DNA from: Brachypodius melanocephalos
Taxonomy: Eukaryota > Chordata > Aves > Passeriformes > Pycnonotidae
Assembly: GCA_013398615.1 (NCBI GenBank)
Contig: VZSR01003803.1
Coordinates: 66,451,859-66,515,858, forward strand
Direction of reading: 5' to 3'
Length of the DNA stretch: 64,000 bases
The translations under genes were made by a program, and so were the position numbers. This document shows, piece after piece, positions 48,709-60,524 of the stretch; positions within the stretch are counted from its first letter, which is position 1; every line of letters starts with the position of its first letter. The notes under the pieces were generated by a model that was not told the origin of the DNA, ran no database searches, and saw only the letters and a program-made list of their open reading frames with translations.

Positions 48709-49558
48709 GTGTAGATTTAATTGCAGCCAGAGAAGAGTGAAGTGAGAACATGTGAGAGGAATAACTGAGACACCAAGGTCAGTGCAGAAGGAGGGGCAGG
48801 AGGTGCCCAGATGCCAGAGCTGGGATTCCCCTGCAGCCCCTGGTGCAGACCATGGTGAAGCAGCTGTGCCCCTGCAGCCCATGGAGGATCACAGGGATGC
48901 AGAGATTCACCTGCAGCCCATGGAGGAGCCCCACACCAGCCAGGTGGATGCCTGAGAAGAGGCAATGAAACGATGGGAAGCCCATGCTAGAACAGGGTTC
49001 TGGCAGCAACCTGCAGACCTGTGGAGAGAGGAGCCCACGCTGGAGCAGGTTTTCTGGTAGGATTTGTGACCCTGTGGGGAGCCCACACTGGAGCAGGTTA
49101 TGCCTGAAGTTCTGCACCCTATGGAGGAGTTACCTATGCTGGAGCAGTTTGTGAAGAACTGTCTCCCATTGGGAGGACTCCAGGGTGCAGCAGGAGGACC
49201 CTTCTCCCTGAGCAGCAAGAGAAAAAGGATGTGATGAATTGACCTTAACCCCCATTCCCTGTCTCCCTGTACCACTAGTGGGGAGGAGGTAAAGCTTGGG
49301 AAGGATGTAGGGGTGGGGGAAAGGTGTTCCTAAGATTTATTTTACTTCTCATTATCCTGTTCTGATTTTATAAATTTAATTAACATCTCCAAGCTGAGTC
49401 AGTTTTGCCCATTATGGTATTTGGTGAGTGATCTCTCTCAGACCTTATCTCAACCCAGGAACCCTGGATTATATTTTCTCTCTCCTCTCCACTTGTGGAC
49501 GGGAGTGATAGATTGGCTTTGGTGAGTGCCTGATACCCAGCCAGGGTCAGCCACTACA
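48434..49558 (+). mobile_element. ERV LTR with tandem units and a 67-base A tract
   Basis: Starts TGTAATGTGGTTGTTTAGCC and ends CCAGGGTCAGCCACTACA. It is the plus-strand relative of the LTR at 36.3 kb: a 5' unit with 'tgataacagtttcaagaagg', a repeat block, 'cttaacccccattccctgtc', 'gggaggaggtaaag', 'ttctcattatcctgttctga' and 'gtgagtgatctctctc'. The repeat block has cctgcagccc at 48,830, 48,871 and 48,910 (period about 40), then gagcccac-ctggagcaggt at 49,031 and 49,079 (period 48). Flanking pentamers ggctg and gtctg differ at one base, a tentative target duplication. No viral genes adjoin it. Confidence 0.8.
48639..48705. repeat. 67-base poly-A tract inside an LTR
   Basis: Uninterrupted A run directly after 'caagaagg' in the LTR. 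The related LTR at 36.3 kb has only a short A run at the matching place (minus strand, after 'aggaaagggt'), so the tract is an expansion within this copy. Confidence 0.9.
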
Positions 49559-50704
49559 GTCTGCAGAGCATCAGGGAGAGCAATCTCTGCAGTGAGTGCC
49601 TCCTGCTCAGCTGCCACCTGCAGCAGGTCATTTCAGCAAGCCTCAAATTCTGTGTGCTTTGATGTCATTTCCTACCACATTGTGAGCTGGCCATCTCCTT
49701 GAAGATGTTTTCCATCACATTCTGTGAAAACACCATTCCTAGCTCCTGTTTCCTGACCAAATGTTAGCATGGCTTTGCCTATTATTTCCTCTAGAGGAAA
49801 GAATTTCATAAATATCATACCTTGCTATGGAACAGAGTACATTGTTTTCAGCAAGCCAGGGCAGAGGATTTTAATAATTAATTAAATTAATTACACTGGA
49901 AAACAAACTAGCAATGGAAATGTTAGCCCAGCCTCTTGATTTCAGCTGTAACAAATTCCTCTGATTTCCCACTCCACAAGTGACATCTGTCCCCATGTCA
50001 GCCGCTCTGACAGGGCTCTGAAGGTGGCAGGGAAGGGTGGGGAGGTGGGACTGGGGCATGAGGCCAGGGACACTGGAGTGGGGCAAGGCTCAGGCTCAGG
50101 GTGGCATTCACTGAAATGTGTCACTCAGTGCAAGGTCTCTGCGCTCATGGTGCCATTGGGGTCTGAAGGGCTGCTCTCAGTCCACCACCTTCTCCTTCTC
50201 AAGTCTCCTCACAAGAACATGCAGCCAAGCCACCCCTGAACTGTGCCATGTCCATAGAAACTAAAAGGAACCAAAACCAAAACTCTGACATTGACCTCTG
50301 TGCTTATGAAACACCAGCTTGTCTTCACTTTGTCATGCATTGCACTCCTGCCCCTTCCGTTTGGTTGTCTTTAAATATAAATAGTGGTTTCTATGAGTTC
50401 ATGCTAATAGAGTTTAAAATATCTCTGTGGAAAAAATTTGAATGATTCTTCCATCTACAGACAAGGTCTAAGGCCAGCTCTGGTTTTTGTTTTTTATGTT
50501 TTCTCTCTGACTGCATAGCAAGGTTATATGTTACAAGATTAATCATGTTGGAGATTATGCTATCTTCTTGTGTTAGCCTTTCTTATCCAGATTAAATAAA
50601 ATACTATGTGATTAGGAATTGCTTTATGTTATATAAATTACTTTTCAGTTATACTGTGTACCCTCTAACTTAAGACATTTCGATATTTTGGTATTTAGAC
50701 ATAC
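49559..50704. other. Unique sequence
   Basis: No gene or named repeat is visible. 49,970-50,240 is GC-richer and yields short motif-free frames. The rest is AT-rich. Confidence 0.5.
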
Positions 50705-50987
50705 TGAATAGTGTGATGACAGAATGAGAGGAAATAGCCTCAAGTTATACCAGGCAATGTTTAGATTGGATATGGGGGAAAATTTCTTCATTGGAAAGGT
50801 GGTCAGATATTGAAATAGGTTGCCTAGGGAAGTTGTGGAATCACCATGCCTGGAAGTGATCAAAAAGCACTTGGATGTGGTGCTTAAGAACATAGTTTAG
50901 TGGTGAACGAGGTTGTGCTGGTTTATCAGTTGGACTCAATGGTCTTAAAGATCTTTTCTAGCCTTAATTCTTCTATGATTCTATGAT
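50705..50987 (+). mobile_element. CR1 LINE 3' end
   Basis: Reads in CR1 sense: 'agaggaaatagcctcaagtt', 'gtttagattggatatggg', 'tcaccatgcctggaagtgat', 'gttggactcaatggtcttaa', and the terminal ttctatgattctatgatg. Strong 5' truncation leaves about 280 bp, with no reverse transcriptase. Confidence 0.92.
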
Positions 50988-52193
50988 GTTTCTTATGGGA
51001 AGATGAAAATGAGGGTGAGAAAGTAAAAATCTTAAAGGCAGATTGTGAGATATTTAAAGTATAATCACACAAGAAACAAAATAGAAATATTTTCCTGTAG
51101 CATTGCTTAATCCTGGAAATTTTATAGACTTCTGGCACAATTGTGACTAACTATTTCATTTATTATGATTTCTTTAGTGACATCATGGTACCATAACATA
51201 ATAAAAACAGTATACGGTTTTCAATGACAATACATCTTATTAATTTGGTGCAGGCTTTTTAAACACTTTCAGTAGGTAATGATTTCCTTCAAGTCACTAA
51301 ATTTTTTCATAGCCTTCTAAATCATAGTGGATTTTCTCAGACACAGTTCTATAGCAGTGTGAATGAACGGGAGCATGATGAGTATAGTACCTTGAGATTA
51401 TTAAAAACACAGTACCATTGTTTTCCAAATGTGATTGAAAATTATATTTCTTTACTTCTGAATAAATTTTGTCTCACCTGTCTTTTCCCTCTGCCTGCTA
51501 CTGCTTTTCTGAGACATTAAATGGGTTTTTGAGATGTTTTGTCTATGAAAAAGAAATGAGCTTTATATTCAGGTCAGCATTGCGGTCGGGGGAAAACTGT
51601 CCTGAGATTATTATTTTTCCATAATTGCTTTTTGCTTGGTTGTTTTTGATCAGCTTTCCTCCCAACCCCCTCTTATTCAGGATGCTTGAGGTGGAAAAAG
51701 GTCCCTTAAACTCTCTGTGTGCCGTGCCCCCCTCTTCATCTCATTCTCCTGAGTGTGAATATCTTGAGTCTGAGGAGAGATTCATCCTGGCTGCCTGGCA
51801 ATGCCTTGCATGCATTATCACTGTTGGGCAGAGTGTTTGGTGTGAGGTGAGCTGCAGGAGGCTGGGCAGTGCTGCTGGTGCCTGCTGCCTGCTGTGCAGC
51901 TCCAGGCAGTTCCTGTGCACAGTGGATGGGATGCCTTCCCGGGTCAGTGACCCCTAATGCACCTAGGGCAGAAGCAAATATTTTGTGAGGCTGTGTAAAA
52001 GGCAGTGATTTAGTTTCTCTCGGGTCTGTGGATCCCTGGAGGTGTGTGAAAAATTGTGTGAATTCAGAGCACACACAATAATGCCAGTTCCAGGAAATGT
52101 GCAGGGCTGCGGTTTCTGGGCAGGTTGAAAATCACTGAAATAGTCTGTGCTTGGAAAAGACTTTCCCTCACCACGGGTAGAGAGGTGCACTTG
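50988..52193. other. Unique sequence
   Basis: No gene is recognised. 51,740-51,950 is GC-richer with overlapping frames (110 and 112 codons on opposite strands) lacking motifs. Confidence 0.5.
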
Positions 52194-52527
52194 TGTTGCA
52201 CTATTGGTGCAGCATTCATGGAGTTTGGAAAGGACGAGGCAGAATGGGTCTGGGGTCAGCATGCAAGAATTCTCTTTATTCAAATTTCTGACTCCATTTA
52301 TATACACTGTACATGTGTGGCAAATGATTGGCCAAAGGCTTGTCACCTCATCCACTTGGATTGGTGAACATCCCAATCACTCCAAGGCTTTTCTCAGAGC
52401 AAAAGAATGCAAACATTTTCTTATTTACATGAAAGAGTGTGGGAACTCATCTCAGAGTTCCAAAACATCGGAAGGCTAGTCTAAAATATCAGAATGCAAG
52501 TTTAAGACATGTAAAAGCAAAGTGACA
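52194..52527 (-). mobile_element. ERVK-like solo LTR with perfect 6-bp target duplication
   Basis: The plus strand begins TGTTGCACTATTGG and ends AAAGCAAAGTGACA. Both flanks are CACTTG (52,188-52,193 and 52,528-52,533), an exact 6-bp duplication as made by betaretrovirus-like (ERVK) integration. In the minus sense there are CCAAT-type boxes (complements of attgg near 52,327 and 52,360), a TATA box (complement of 52,296-52,304) and an AATAAA signal (complement of 52,275-52,280), in the correct promoter-to-polyadenylation order. At 334 bp it is short. No viral interior remains. The text after the right flank also resembles LTR-like sequence, so a longer element cannot be excluded. Confidence 0.75.
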
Positions 52528-52533
52528 CACTTG

Positions 52534-53689
52534 TAGGATTCTTTTGTAGGAAATCCTTCAGCAGTCCTTCAGCCTGTCTTACCCTCTGAGTATTCCTTGG
52601 CTGGCAAATGTGAAAAGGAGCAGAGAAAAAGTATGTGGTGAAGTATAAGTGAAATATTTGATAAAAATGGAAATGTACATCTTGTTGATCTGCACTCTTT
52701 CAGGGTATGTTTAATGATGTCTGATCATTCGGACTTCAAGAGACCAGCATTTAGAATAAAACATGTTTCATATTCATCATGATGACAACTCTCCTCCCTC
52801 TCCTCTTCCCCTGTTGAGACTGCAGGTACTTTGTTTAATAATAGAAATCCTGATAGGTTTTCTAAGAGAACAAAACCTCTGAGAGCACAGTTCAATTCAT
52901 AGTTACAACTGCTGCCTATGTGTGGTGCTTTTTATTAATTTTTGAGGCAGCAGTCAATTATTGAATCCTCAGATTTTTTTTCCTTCTGTGTTGAAGGGCC
53001 ACTGGAAGGCGGAACATTAAGCATCCCCTCAAACAATAAAGATATCTAAACCTCTCCATCAGAAGGGTTCTGTATCCAATTATTTGCAAGCTCCTTGCAG
53101 ATATGATTCTATGGAGTAATGGAAAGCATATTTCAGTCATTCTCTCTACTGATAGTAATTTAATAAAAATAAAAAGCTATTGATTTTTTTGTTAGCTGTG
53201 TTAAAAGAACACTGTAATTTTGGCCTCACTCTGCTGTTGGCAGAGCATTTGCCAGTAAGTAGATTTTTTTACTTTTCCTGGGCCACCATTTATTAAATGC
53301 TATCTTAATGTGTACAGATGATTAGATTTGTTGAAGTGGGGGAAGATTTATAATACCTTCCTGTTATTTAACTTTTCTCAGTCAATTCAGATGTTAGAAG
53401 CATTTGCAGAGATTTATCTCCTGTACTTTGTGATTTTGTTTCTTCCATTCCTGAAGCCAAATGTGCCTCTGAGGTTACTGAGCCTGCACTTACTGGGCAG
53501 GAGCTACTTTTGATGAAGATGGAAAATATCATTCTATTTGCTGGCACTTATTGAAATAACCAGCTCTGGGATGACAGAGGCATGTCACTTAAGCTGTTCA
53601 GTAAACCTCAGCTTGAATAAGGAGTTAAATCAGTAAAGCTGGACTCATGTAAAATAATTTATTTGTCTAAAAGGGTTGATCTACTCTAA
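52534..53689. other. Unique AT-rich sequence
   Basis: No gene or further repeat is confidently recognised; frames are all under 65 codons. Confidence 0.5.
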
Positions 53690-53960
53690 ACTAAACTGCT
53701 CCCGTGCTTCAGTTTGTGGCCATTGCCTCTGGTCCTGGCCCTGGGCATCTCTTCTGTCAGTTTGCTTTCCAGCTGGGTTGTCCCCAGCATACACTGGTGC
53801 ACGGGGTTGTTCCTCAGGTGTAGGCTGAAGAATGACAGGTTTGCAATTATCCTTGTTGAACATCACGGTATGCCCTGAACTCCATCTCATGTTTACTGCC
53901 GGCAAGACTGCCTTTGACCCACAAAATCCCAATAAGACCCTCACTGCTGCAAGGTCCTAC
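53690..53960 (-). mobile_element. Old CR1 LINE fragment with internal deletion
   Basis: On the minus strand, text around 53,860 reads 'atgttcaacaaggataattg', the CR1 'FNKxKC' region after the reverse transcriptase core. By 53,700-53,740 it has already reached 'accagaggcaatggccacaa' followed by 'actgaagca', which lies several hundred bases later in a complete CR1. The copy has therefore lost its middle or is a mosaic. Confidence 0.5.
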
Positions 53961-56491
53961 ACAGTGTCTTTCTTCATTGACTCCTCATTTGGAGGACAAT
54001 GATATAAAGGAGCTACTGGACTGCTTTTGTCCTGTCCTGTTGTCCTGTGATTGAAGTTTCTCTGAGAGCCAGGGCCTGTGAATGTGAGGCTAAATGAATG
54101 GCTTGCAGTAGGCTAGTAATCTGTGACTGCCAATGTCCTTCCTGACCATATGTTAGGAAGTGGTGTAGGCTGCTAAGGAACAGGACACTTATTTCAATTG
54201 CCTCATTGTGGTCAGGAAGCATCTGGTCATCTCTAGATGGAAGCTGGCACTGCTGTCTTGCTCTTCAGCTGTGGCACAGCAGTGCAGTACTAGAAAGCCT
54301 GCTGTGACAATTGCTGTGATGGGTTATGCAAAACCCTATTGTATCTCCTTTGTCCTGAATTGACAGCACCAGTAAGGATCCTAATTCTAGAAGTTTGGCA
54401 TGCCCAGCATGCTAAAGTGATCAAAATCACATCCAGTGTTCAGTGTTCTCTGAGAGAAGCTATGACTACTGCAATTGTGAGAAATACTTTCTATCATGCA
54501 TTTGGAAAAGCAGTGATAACACTGTAACGTATACATGCTGATACTGGGCACACTCATTGTGCATATTATGTCTGTGTGTTTCAGAAGTTGGGTATTTTCC
54601 TTCAGAAACTTGTAAATGCTCTTTCCAAACCATGTCATATGTCACAGTGCAACAGAAGAATGTATATATCTATCATGGTGCGCATGTCCTATGCTGGCTA
54701 CTGCATCCCCAATGACTAGCTCGGGTACAGCTCAGTTCCAGCCAGTTTTCCCTCTTCTACCAGTGGGGCAGCTGTTATGACACACTGAGGGGAGCCTGAG
54801 ACCTGACTGTTATGGGTGTTCTTTGGGATGCCCCACTAAGGTCAGATGGACACACTCAAAAAGGTCCAAACAGATTAATATCATGTGATCTGACAGTAAA
54901 ATGGCAAAATGCTACCCATCAGATCAGGCAGATTTGGGGCTAGAATTTCTGGGCAAGAAGAACAGACGTGGGATAAATTTTGTACTTCATGCTAAAATAG
55001 TGTAATATTTAGTAGATACAGACATTCAATAATAGGTCATAGTCTCATCCTGCTACTATGGAATACGTACATCATAGCAGATATCTTTTTACTTCTTGTT
55101 GCATTGCCAGTTTTCAGGAAGAAAAACAGAGAAGGCTTTCACAACTTTGTATAGCAATGGTCAAATTATGAATTTCCTACAAAGTTTAGTCAAAAGCCCT
55201 TTGCTCTTTTTGTAAAGAGCTTTCCTCTTATTGTCTCCAAAAACACATTAGAAAACAGTAAGAGTTGGTTAGAACATTTCCTACAGCATTTTAAATAGGA
55301 AGTGAAGTGTTCTTTTAATTCTTTGATGTCTGCCAGCTGTATACTTCACTGAAGCAGGGTATAGTTTTTATGAATGATGACATATAACCCATTTTCTAAA
55401 AATACTTTGGATTTTCCATATAATTTCAGTATCTCTGGGTAACTGATAAGAAAAAATGGTATAACAGCCTTTTATGTTTTTTTTTTTCCCTTGCTCCTGT
55501 GGTAGAAGCTGTTAGACCCATCAAACTGATAATGAGGAATATACCTTCCATCAGCCTATAACCATGAAAAAAACCCTTCCCAATTACTGTTCAAATTCAC
55601 TGCCTTTTTTTTGCTTTAAACTAATTTCCGTAGTACTCAAGTCCTTTTCTGGTGCACAGTGTATTTTTCTAGCACATTCCCAGCTAGGAGGGAGTGCTTG
55701 TGCCCCACCCTATTTTCCTTTCTGGTTCAGTGTATTTCTCAACAATTTTCCTCTGATTGCAGCTAGTAATCAGCTAGCAGCATCCTGCTTTGGTCTATTC
55801 CTGTGTTGTTTTCATTGCTTACACCTGTTATGTTGCAAAAGGACTTCTAGAATAAAAAAGTGACATTATTGAGACTTTTTTCAAGTTCTACTCAATAGCT
55901 GTTAGCAGTTGGTCAGATAGTTTGATACCTGAGAACTTATGACCCAAAAGTAAATGCTGTAGTTTGATAACCCATCACCAAAAGCATAATGAAAACATGT
56001 AATTAAAATGTTCATATTATCTAGAAAATCTCATTTTTTTAATTTAAAAATTTATAATTTTCTGGTGAACATAATTTTTTCACTGTTAATGAAATTGCTT
56101 GTGTGCATTTCATACCTTTCTTTTCAGAGTGAGTAGACAGCAACAGAGACAGATCTGATGAGATTCTTACCTTAGATCTACCTTACTTTATATCTCAGAA
56201 ATGCAGTTAACTAAATCTAAGGTAGCACTCCACAGCTCCCATCAAAGTCTTTGGTGAGAAATAAGCGTTTCTGGGACATGACTCATCTGGTTTATTTTAG
56301 ACTGCTCCTTCGGGATGACGTGAATCACACCTAAGTGGCTCTTTCTCTGAGCTGATTATAAAAGACACTGATGGTGACCAGGTCAGTCAAATCCCATCTC
56401 TCCTGTCCACATTGTGCATCATGGGTGATTGATGTGATTGCAATTCACACTAACTCAGCATCTGAACTTGACATTTGATTGCTGGTGTCTG
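53961..56491. other. Unique sequence
   Basis: No gene is recognised. The longest frame (99 codons, 55,564-55,863 plus) is Leu/Phe/Cys-rich and motif-free. Confidence 0.5.
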
Positions 56492-57410
56492 AAATTATAA
56501 AATCATAGCATCATAGAGTCTTTAAGGTTGGAACAGGTCTCCAAATCATCAAGTCCAACCTTTGACTGAACACCACCATGTCAACAAAACCATAGCACTA
56601 AATGCTATGTCTGGTTGTTTCTTGAACACCTCTAGGGGTGGTGACTCCACCACGGCCCTGAACAGCCCATTCCAATGCTTGGCAACCCTTTCAGTGCAGA
56701 AATTCTTCCTGATGTCCGACCTGAACCTTCCCTCATTGAGCTTGAGGCCATTTCCTCTCATCCTGTCACTGGTTGCCTGGGAGAAGAAGACAGCCCTCAC
56801 CTGGCTACAGCCTCCTTTTGGGAAGTTGTAGAGAGGGATAAGGTCTCCCCTGATACTCTTTTTCTCCAGGCTGAACAACCCCAGCTCCCTCAGCTGTTCC
56901 TCATAATATTTAGTCTCCAGACCCTCCACCAGCCCTGTTGCTCTTCTCTAGACACACTCAATGTCTTTCTTGAAATGAGGGACCCAGAACTGAACACAGA
57001 ATTTGAGCCTCACCAGTGCTGAGGATAGCAGGACATCACTGCCCTAATCCTGATGACACCATTCCTGGTAGAGTCCAGGATGCCCTTTGCCTTCCTGGCC
57101 ACCTGGGGACCTGCAGACTTGTGTTCATTGTCTGTCTGTCTGTCAACCAGCACCCCCAGGGCCTTTTCCACTGGATCACTCCCCAGCCTCTCTTCCCCAA
57201 GCCTGTAGCACTGCATGGGGCTGTTGTGACCCAAGTGTAGGATCTGGCACTTCACCTTATTGAATCTCATACAATTGGCCTCAGGCCACTGATCCAGCCT
57301 ATCCAGACCCCCTTGCAGATCCTTCCTACCCTGCAGCAGATCAACATTACCACCCAATTTTCTGTAGTCTGGGAACTTGCTGAGAGTGCACTCAAAGTCT
57401 TCATCCAGAG
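56492..57410 (-). mobile_element. CR1 LINE, 5'-truncated just past the reverse transcriptase catalytic motif
   Basis: The tail at the left (atcatagcatcatagag) is the reverse complement of the CR1 terminal repeat. Minus-strand frames preserve much of the ORF2 C-terminal half. One (57,010-57,357) has NVDLLQGRKDLQGGLDRLDQ and KCQILHLGHNSPMQCYRLG. The other (56,549-56,929) has LRELGLFSLEKKSIRGDLI and GRFRSDIRKNF. Two frames are needed, so a frameshift lies between. The copy stops near 57,410, where the FADD catalytic box would come, so no active enzyme is encoded. A (GTCT)4 run at 57,131-57,146 sits inside it. Confidence 0.95.
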
Positions 57411-58095
57411 CAGAAAGATTTTTGTCTACAGAGATGAGACAATTATCTCTCTAATATGGGCAATTATATTTTAAAATATAATAGAAGAATTTATATTAAA
57501 CAAAAATACAAATAAGCAAATAGGGTAATTGTATCTTTAAACAAAAATTATGAGCTCTTTTTGGTATCTTAGGCAGCTATACATTCTTCAGAATTCATAG
57601 AGAACTGCAAATAATAATTAGCTTGATGATTGAGTCACATATTTATAGAATTTGTTAGAACTGTAGATGCAAAGAATGCTTTCCCTTAAAAAGCATCAGA
57701 AAATCTTTGACAGATACAGTGAAAACAAAGAATATTTTTGAGGGTGCTTGATGGGGATGATAAGAAAAAAGACACCTCCTTCTTGCCCCAAGGTGAGGTC
57801 TGAACTCAGGAAGATATTCCTGATAAAGTCTGATACGTAAAGTTCTGAAACAATCTTGTATGCTTGTTTCTTTTCTTTTCAGTGATATTTAATGGCTGTT
57901 TGAGCTTCAAGAAATCAAGCAGATGGAAAATGCCTCTAGTTCACCAGCTGCTTTTAAGCAGCAATAGATGTAAGAGAGAATTATATTTTCTTTAGTACAG
58001 ATATCCAGAAAGTTTTACCTGCCTCTGGTGTTGAAAGAAAAAATGTAATTGGCACTTCTGTGAAGGAAAATATATATATATGCAGTCATGGAGTC

Positions 58096-58111
58096 TTTTT
58101 TTTTTTTTTTT
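58096..58111. repeat. Poly-T tract (16 T)
   Basis: Sixteen uninterrupted T, 15 bases after a short TA microsatellite. Confidence 0.85.
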
Positions 58112-58740
58112 GAGGGCAAACCATAAGTGGAGGGAGTGGAGGGAGTCTTCCAAATCTTGTGTGAATACCAGTATTCAGACAGTCTTCTGCAAACACAAAG
58201 ACCATATCACAGATATCATTCACATTACAGAGGACAAAAAGTATTTCTCAAAATACTTGAAGAATCTTCTGGGAGTAGAGCAGTACCAAATATAGAGGCT
58301 TTAGTACAAAATCTCCTAGCTCTAGGCAGTAAAATACTGCTCAGTTTTCTCAAATAAATTCACCTCTACATATAGTGAGGTTATAGATGTGTCAAATTCT
58401 TTTGGAAAAGGATTTGTGTCAGTGGAAGTGCCTGTGGTTGTCCCACGTGGACATAAGTTCCTGCTCTGGTGTTGCTGTCTTCATTGATGAGAGTGCAAAA
58501 GAGAGACATTTAATGGGATCCTAAACTCTTCCCCTCCAGACAAAATATGTGTCTTTTGAAAGTAGCCCTGGTTGGAAGATTTAAAAAAAACCTAAATCTT
58601 TTCCCCCCTGGACTATTAATACTGCCTTGTCTCCATATAAGTTCTATTTCCTCCACTTCCTTCTCCACAATTAAATTTTCATTAATTTCTTCAAAGAGAA
58701 GAATTAAGACACCACAGGTACTCTCTGGACTTTGATTTCT

Positions 58741-59040
58741 TTATTTTTCTACTACTCCTTTCTGTTCACAAATACAAATTTCTCTCTTTTTTTTCTCCAT
58801 TTTGCTTCTGTCGTCTCTGAGTGTCCTCAGATGCCTTTCTTGTTCTCTGAGTGTCAGCTGAGAGAATTTCCCCATATTCCACACTTAAGATACCCACCCA
58901 CAGCCTTCACCTACCATTCTAACCCCCTTCCAGGCCTTCCTTTTCTTCCATTCCTAAGCTTGTTATTACTCTAAAATCTTTTCTTCATACCATCTCCAAT
59001 CTCTCCTCTATCTCCGACATGTCTCTAAAACTTCCCTGAC
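58741..59040. repeat. Pyrimidine-rich low-complexity stretch
   Basis: About 300 bases strongly biased to C and T on the plus strand, interrupted by one more balanced segment (58,801-58,860). It is not a clean tandem repeat. Confidence 0.55.
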
Positions 59041-60524
59041 CAAGGCCTTTGATGACGGCAGCTCCATCTCAGATCCACAGTCAGCTTATCTTTTCCGAGC
59101 TGCCAGGCTCATGCAGCATGTTTAACCAGGCTTTTCTACCTTAATTCTTGCCCTTCCCCAGGGACTCTGTCCTCTCTGGTCTTCTTTCCTACTCTCTAAT
59201 CATGTTTTTTGGAGACAGTTCCTTTAACATTCTCTGGGTTTTTGGTAGCTCTTTTATGACCCTCTCAGCACGCCCTGTCTTTGAATAATTAAATCAGAAA
59301 ACAAACTCAGCTCTGGTCCCTAAGAAGACAGACAAACAGATTTTCTCTTGTACCAAATCCTGGTTTCTCTATTTGGTACTCCCTTTTGAGTGTTCAGTGA
59401 TACACTTACCTGTGACTAAAGGCAAACTCATTCTCTCAGGGCCAATTGGCAGAGATTGGTCCTGTTTGTTCAGTCTTTAGTCAGTGGGGTTATGGCTGAT
59501 GACTGGAATGCTGCAGCAGTACGATAGTTCAAATTACAAATAATGAATAAATAACAATCATAGAGTTGAGCTAGATGGAAATAAATCAATATTGAAATGA
59601 ATGGTGTGTTACCTGTGAGAACACTTACATAAAGAATATTTGTTGGCATTTAAAAATCTGCATTTGAGTCTATTGTTCCATCTAGTTGAGCCAATGTCTT
59701 TGATACTTTCAAACCCAATATGGTTTGGTGATATTGAATGAAAAGATTTTATGTAAATATTGATCAACAGTATCAGACGACATGCATGCTAGGTTTTGAA
59801 TACAATTTGGAAGCTAAACCATTGCCAATAATTTGCCTTTTTTTGGTTTTGCCAATCTTCTGAAGAATTAGAAGGTCTCTAGGCCTAAAATGGAGATATA
59901 TCATAGGGATATGGAGTCAAGGTGATGCAACAAGGAGCTGACTGTTCCTTTACAATTACAATGTTAATAAAGTGGTAAATACTCTGTTCCCATCTTAATT
60001 TTAACACTAAATTTTAAAGCGGTGTACCAATAAATAGTAATGGCTTGTAAAAGAAATGTTTAGGTCCAACTAAATTTCCTTCTAGCTTTTCATTTCAAAA
60101 TCAATAATGTGAAAACATTTGCACAAGATCAAGTAATTCTGAGGGGATAAAATAGCCTATGAGCTTGCAGTGATCATGTTGGATAAACTGCAGCTTTAAC
60201 TCTCTCTATTGATTTTTCCTCCTTTCATTTACTTGATACTCCATGGAAATCTTCTCATCTAGGAACCTGTGTTTTCTTAAGAAGATACAATCAAGGCTGA
60301 CAAGTTTATGTCCATTTTCACCCATGCATGAAAGTATTGGAGGAAGATATGCATTTTTCTATCTTATTCTTCTGTGAGGCTTTATTATTCACCGTGTAAG
60401 ACAGCTTCTTTTTGATGTCTCAGCTGTAGAAAAATAAGACATTTATCTTCATTCCCACCTTTGGATTTACAGTGCATGTTGAAAATTGTTGTTGAGTGAA
60501 GCAGACTTTCAAGCTGATGGTTTG

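Larger units (their letters stand above)
57411..60524. other. Unique sequence with pyrimidine-rich patch
   Basis: No gene is recognised. It contains a short TA run (58,071), a 16-base T tract (58,096-58,111), and a C/T-rich stretch (58,741-59,040). The remainder is AT-rich. Confidence 0.5.

Noticed and set aside
48516..48740. Open frame with a long Lys run, and the Phe-run frames opposite it
   Set aside because: Produced by translating the 67-base A tract inside the LTR.
48779..49275. Overlapping minus-strand frames of 112 and 122 codons
   Set aside because: Antisense of the LTR repeat block; no coding meaning.
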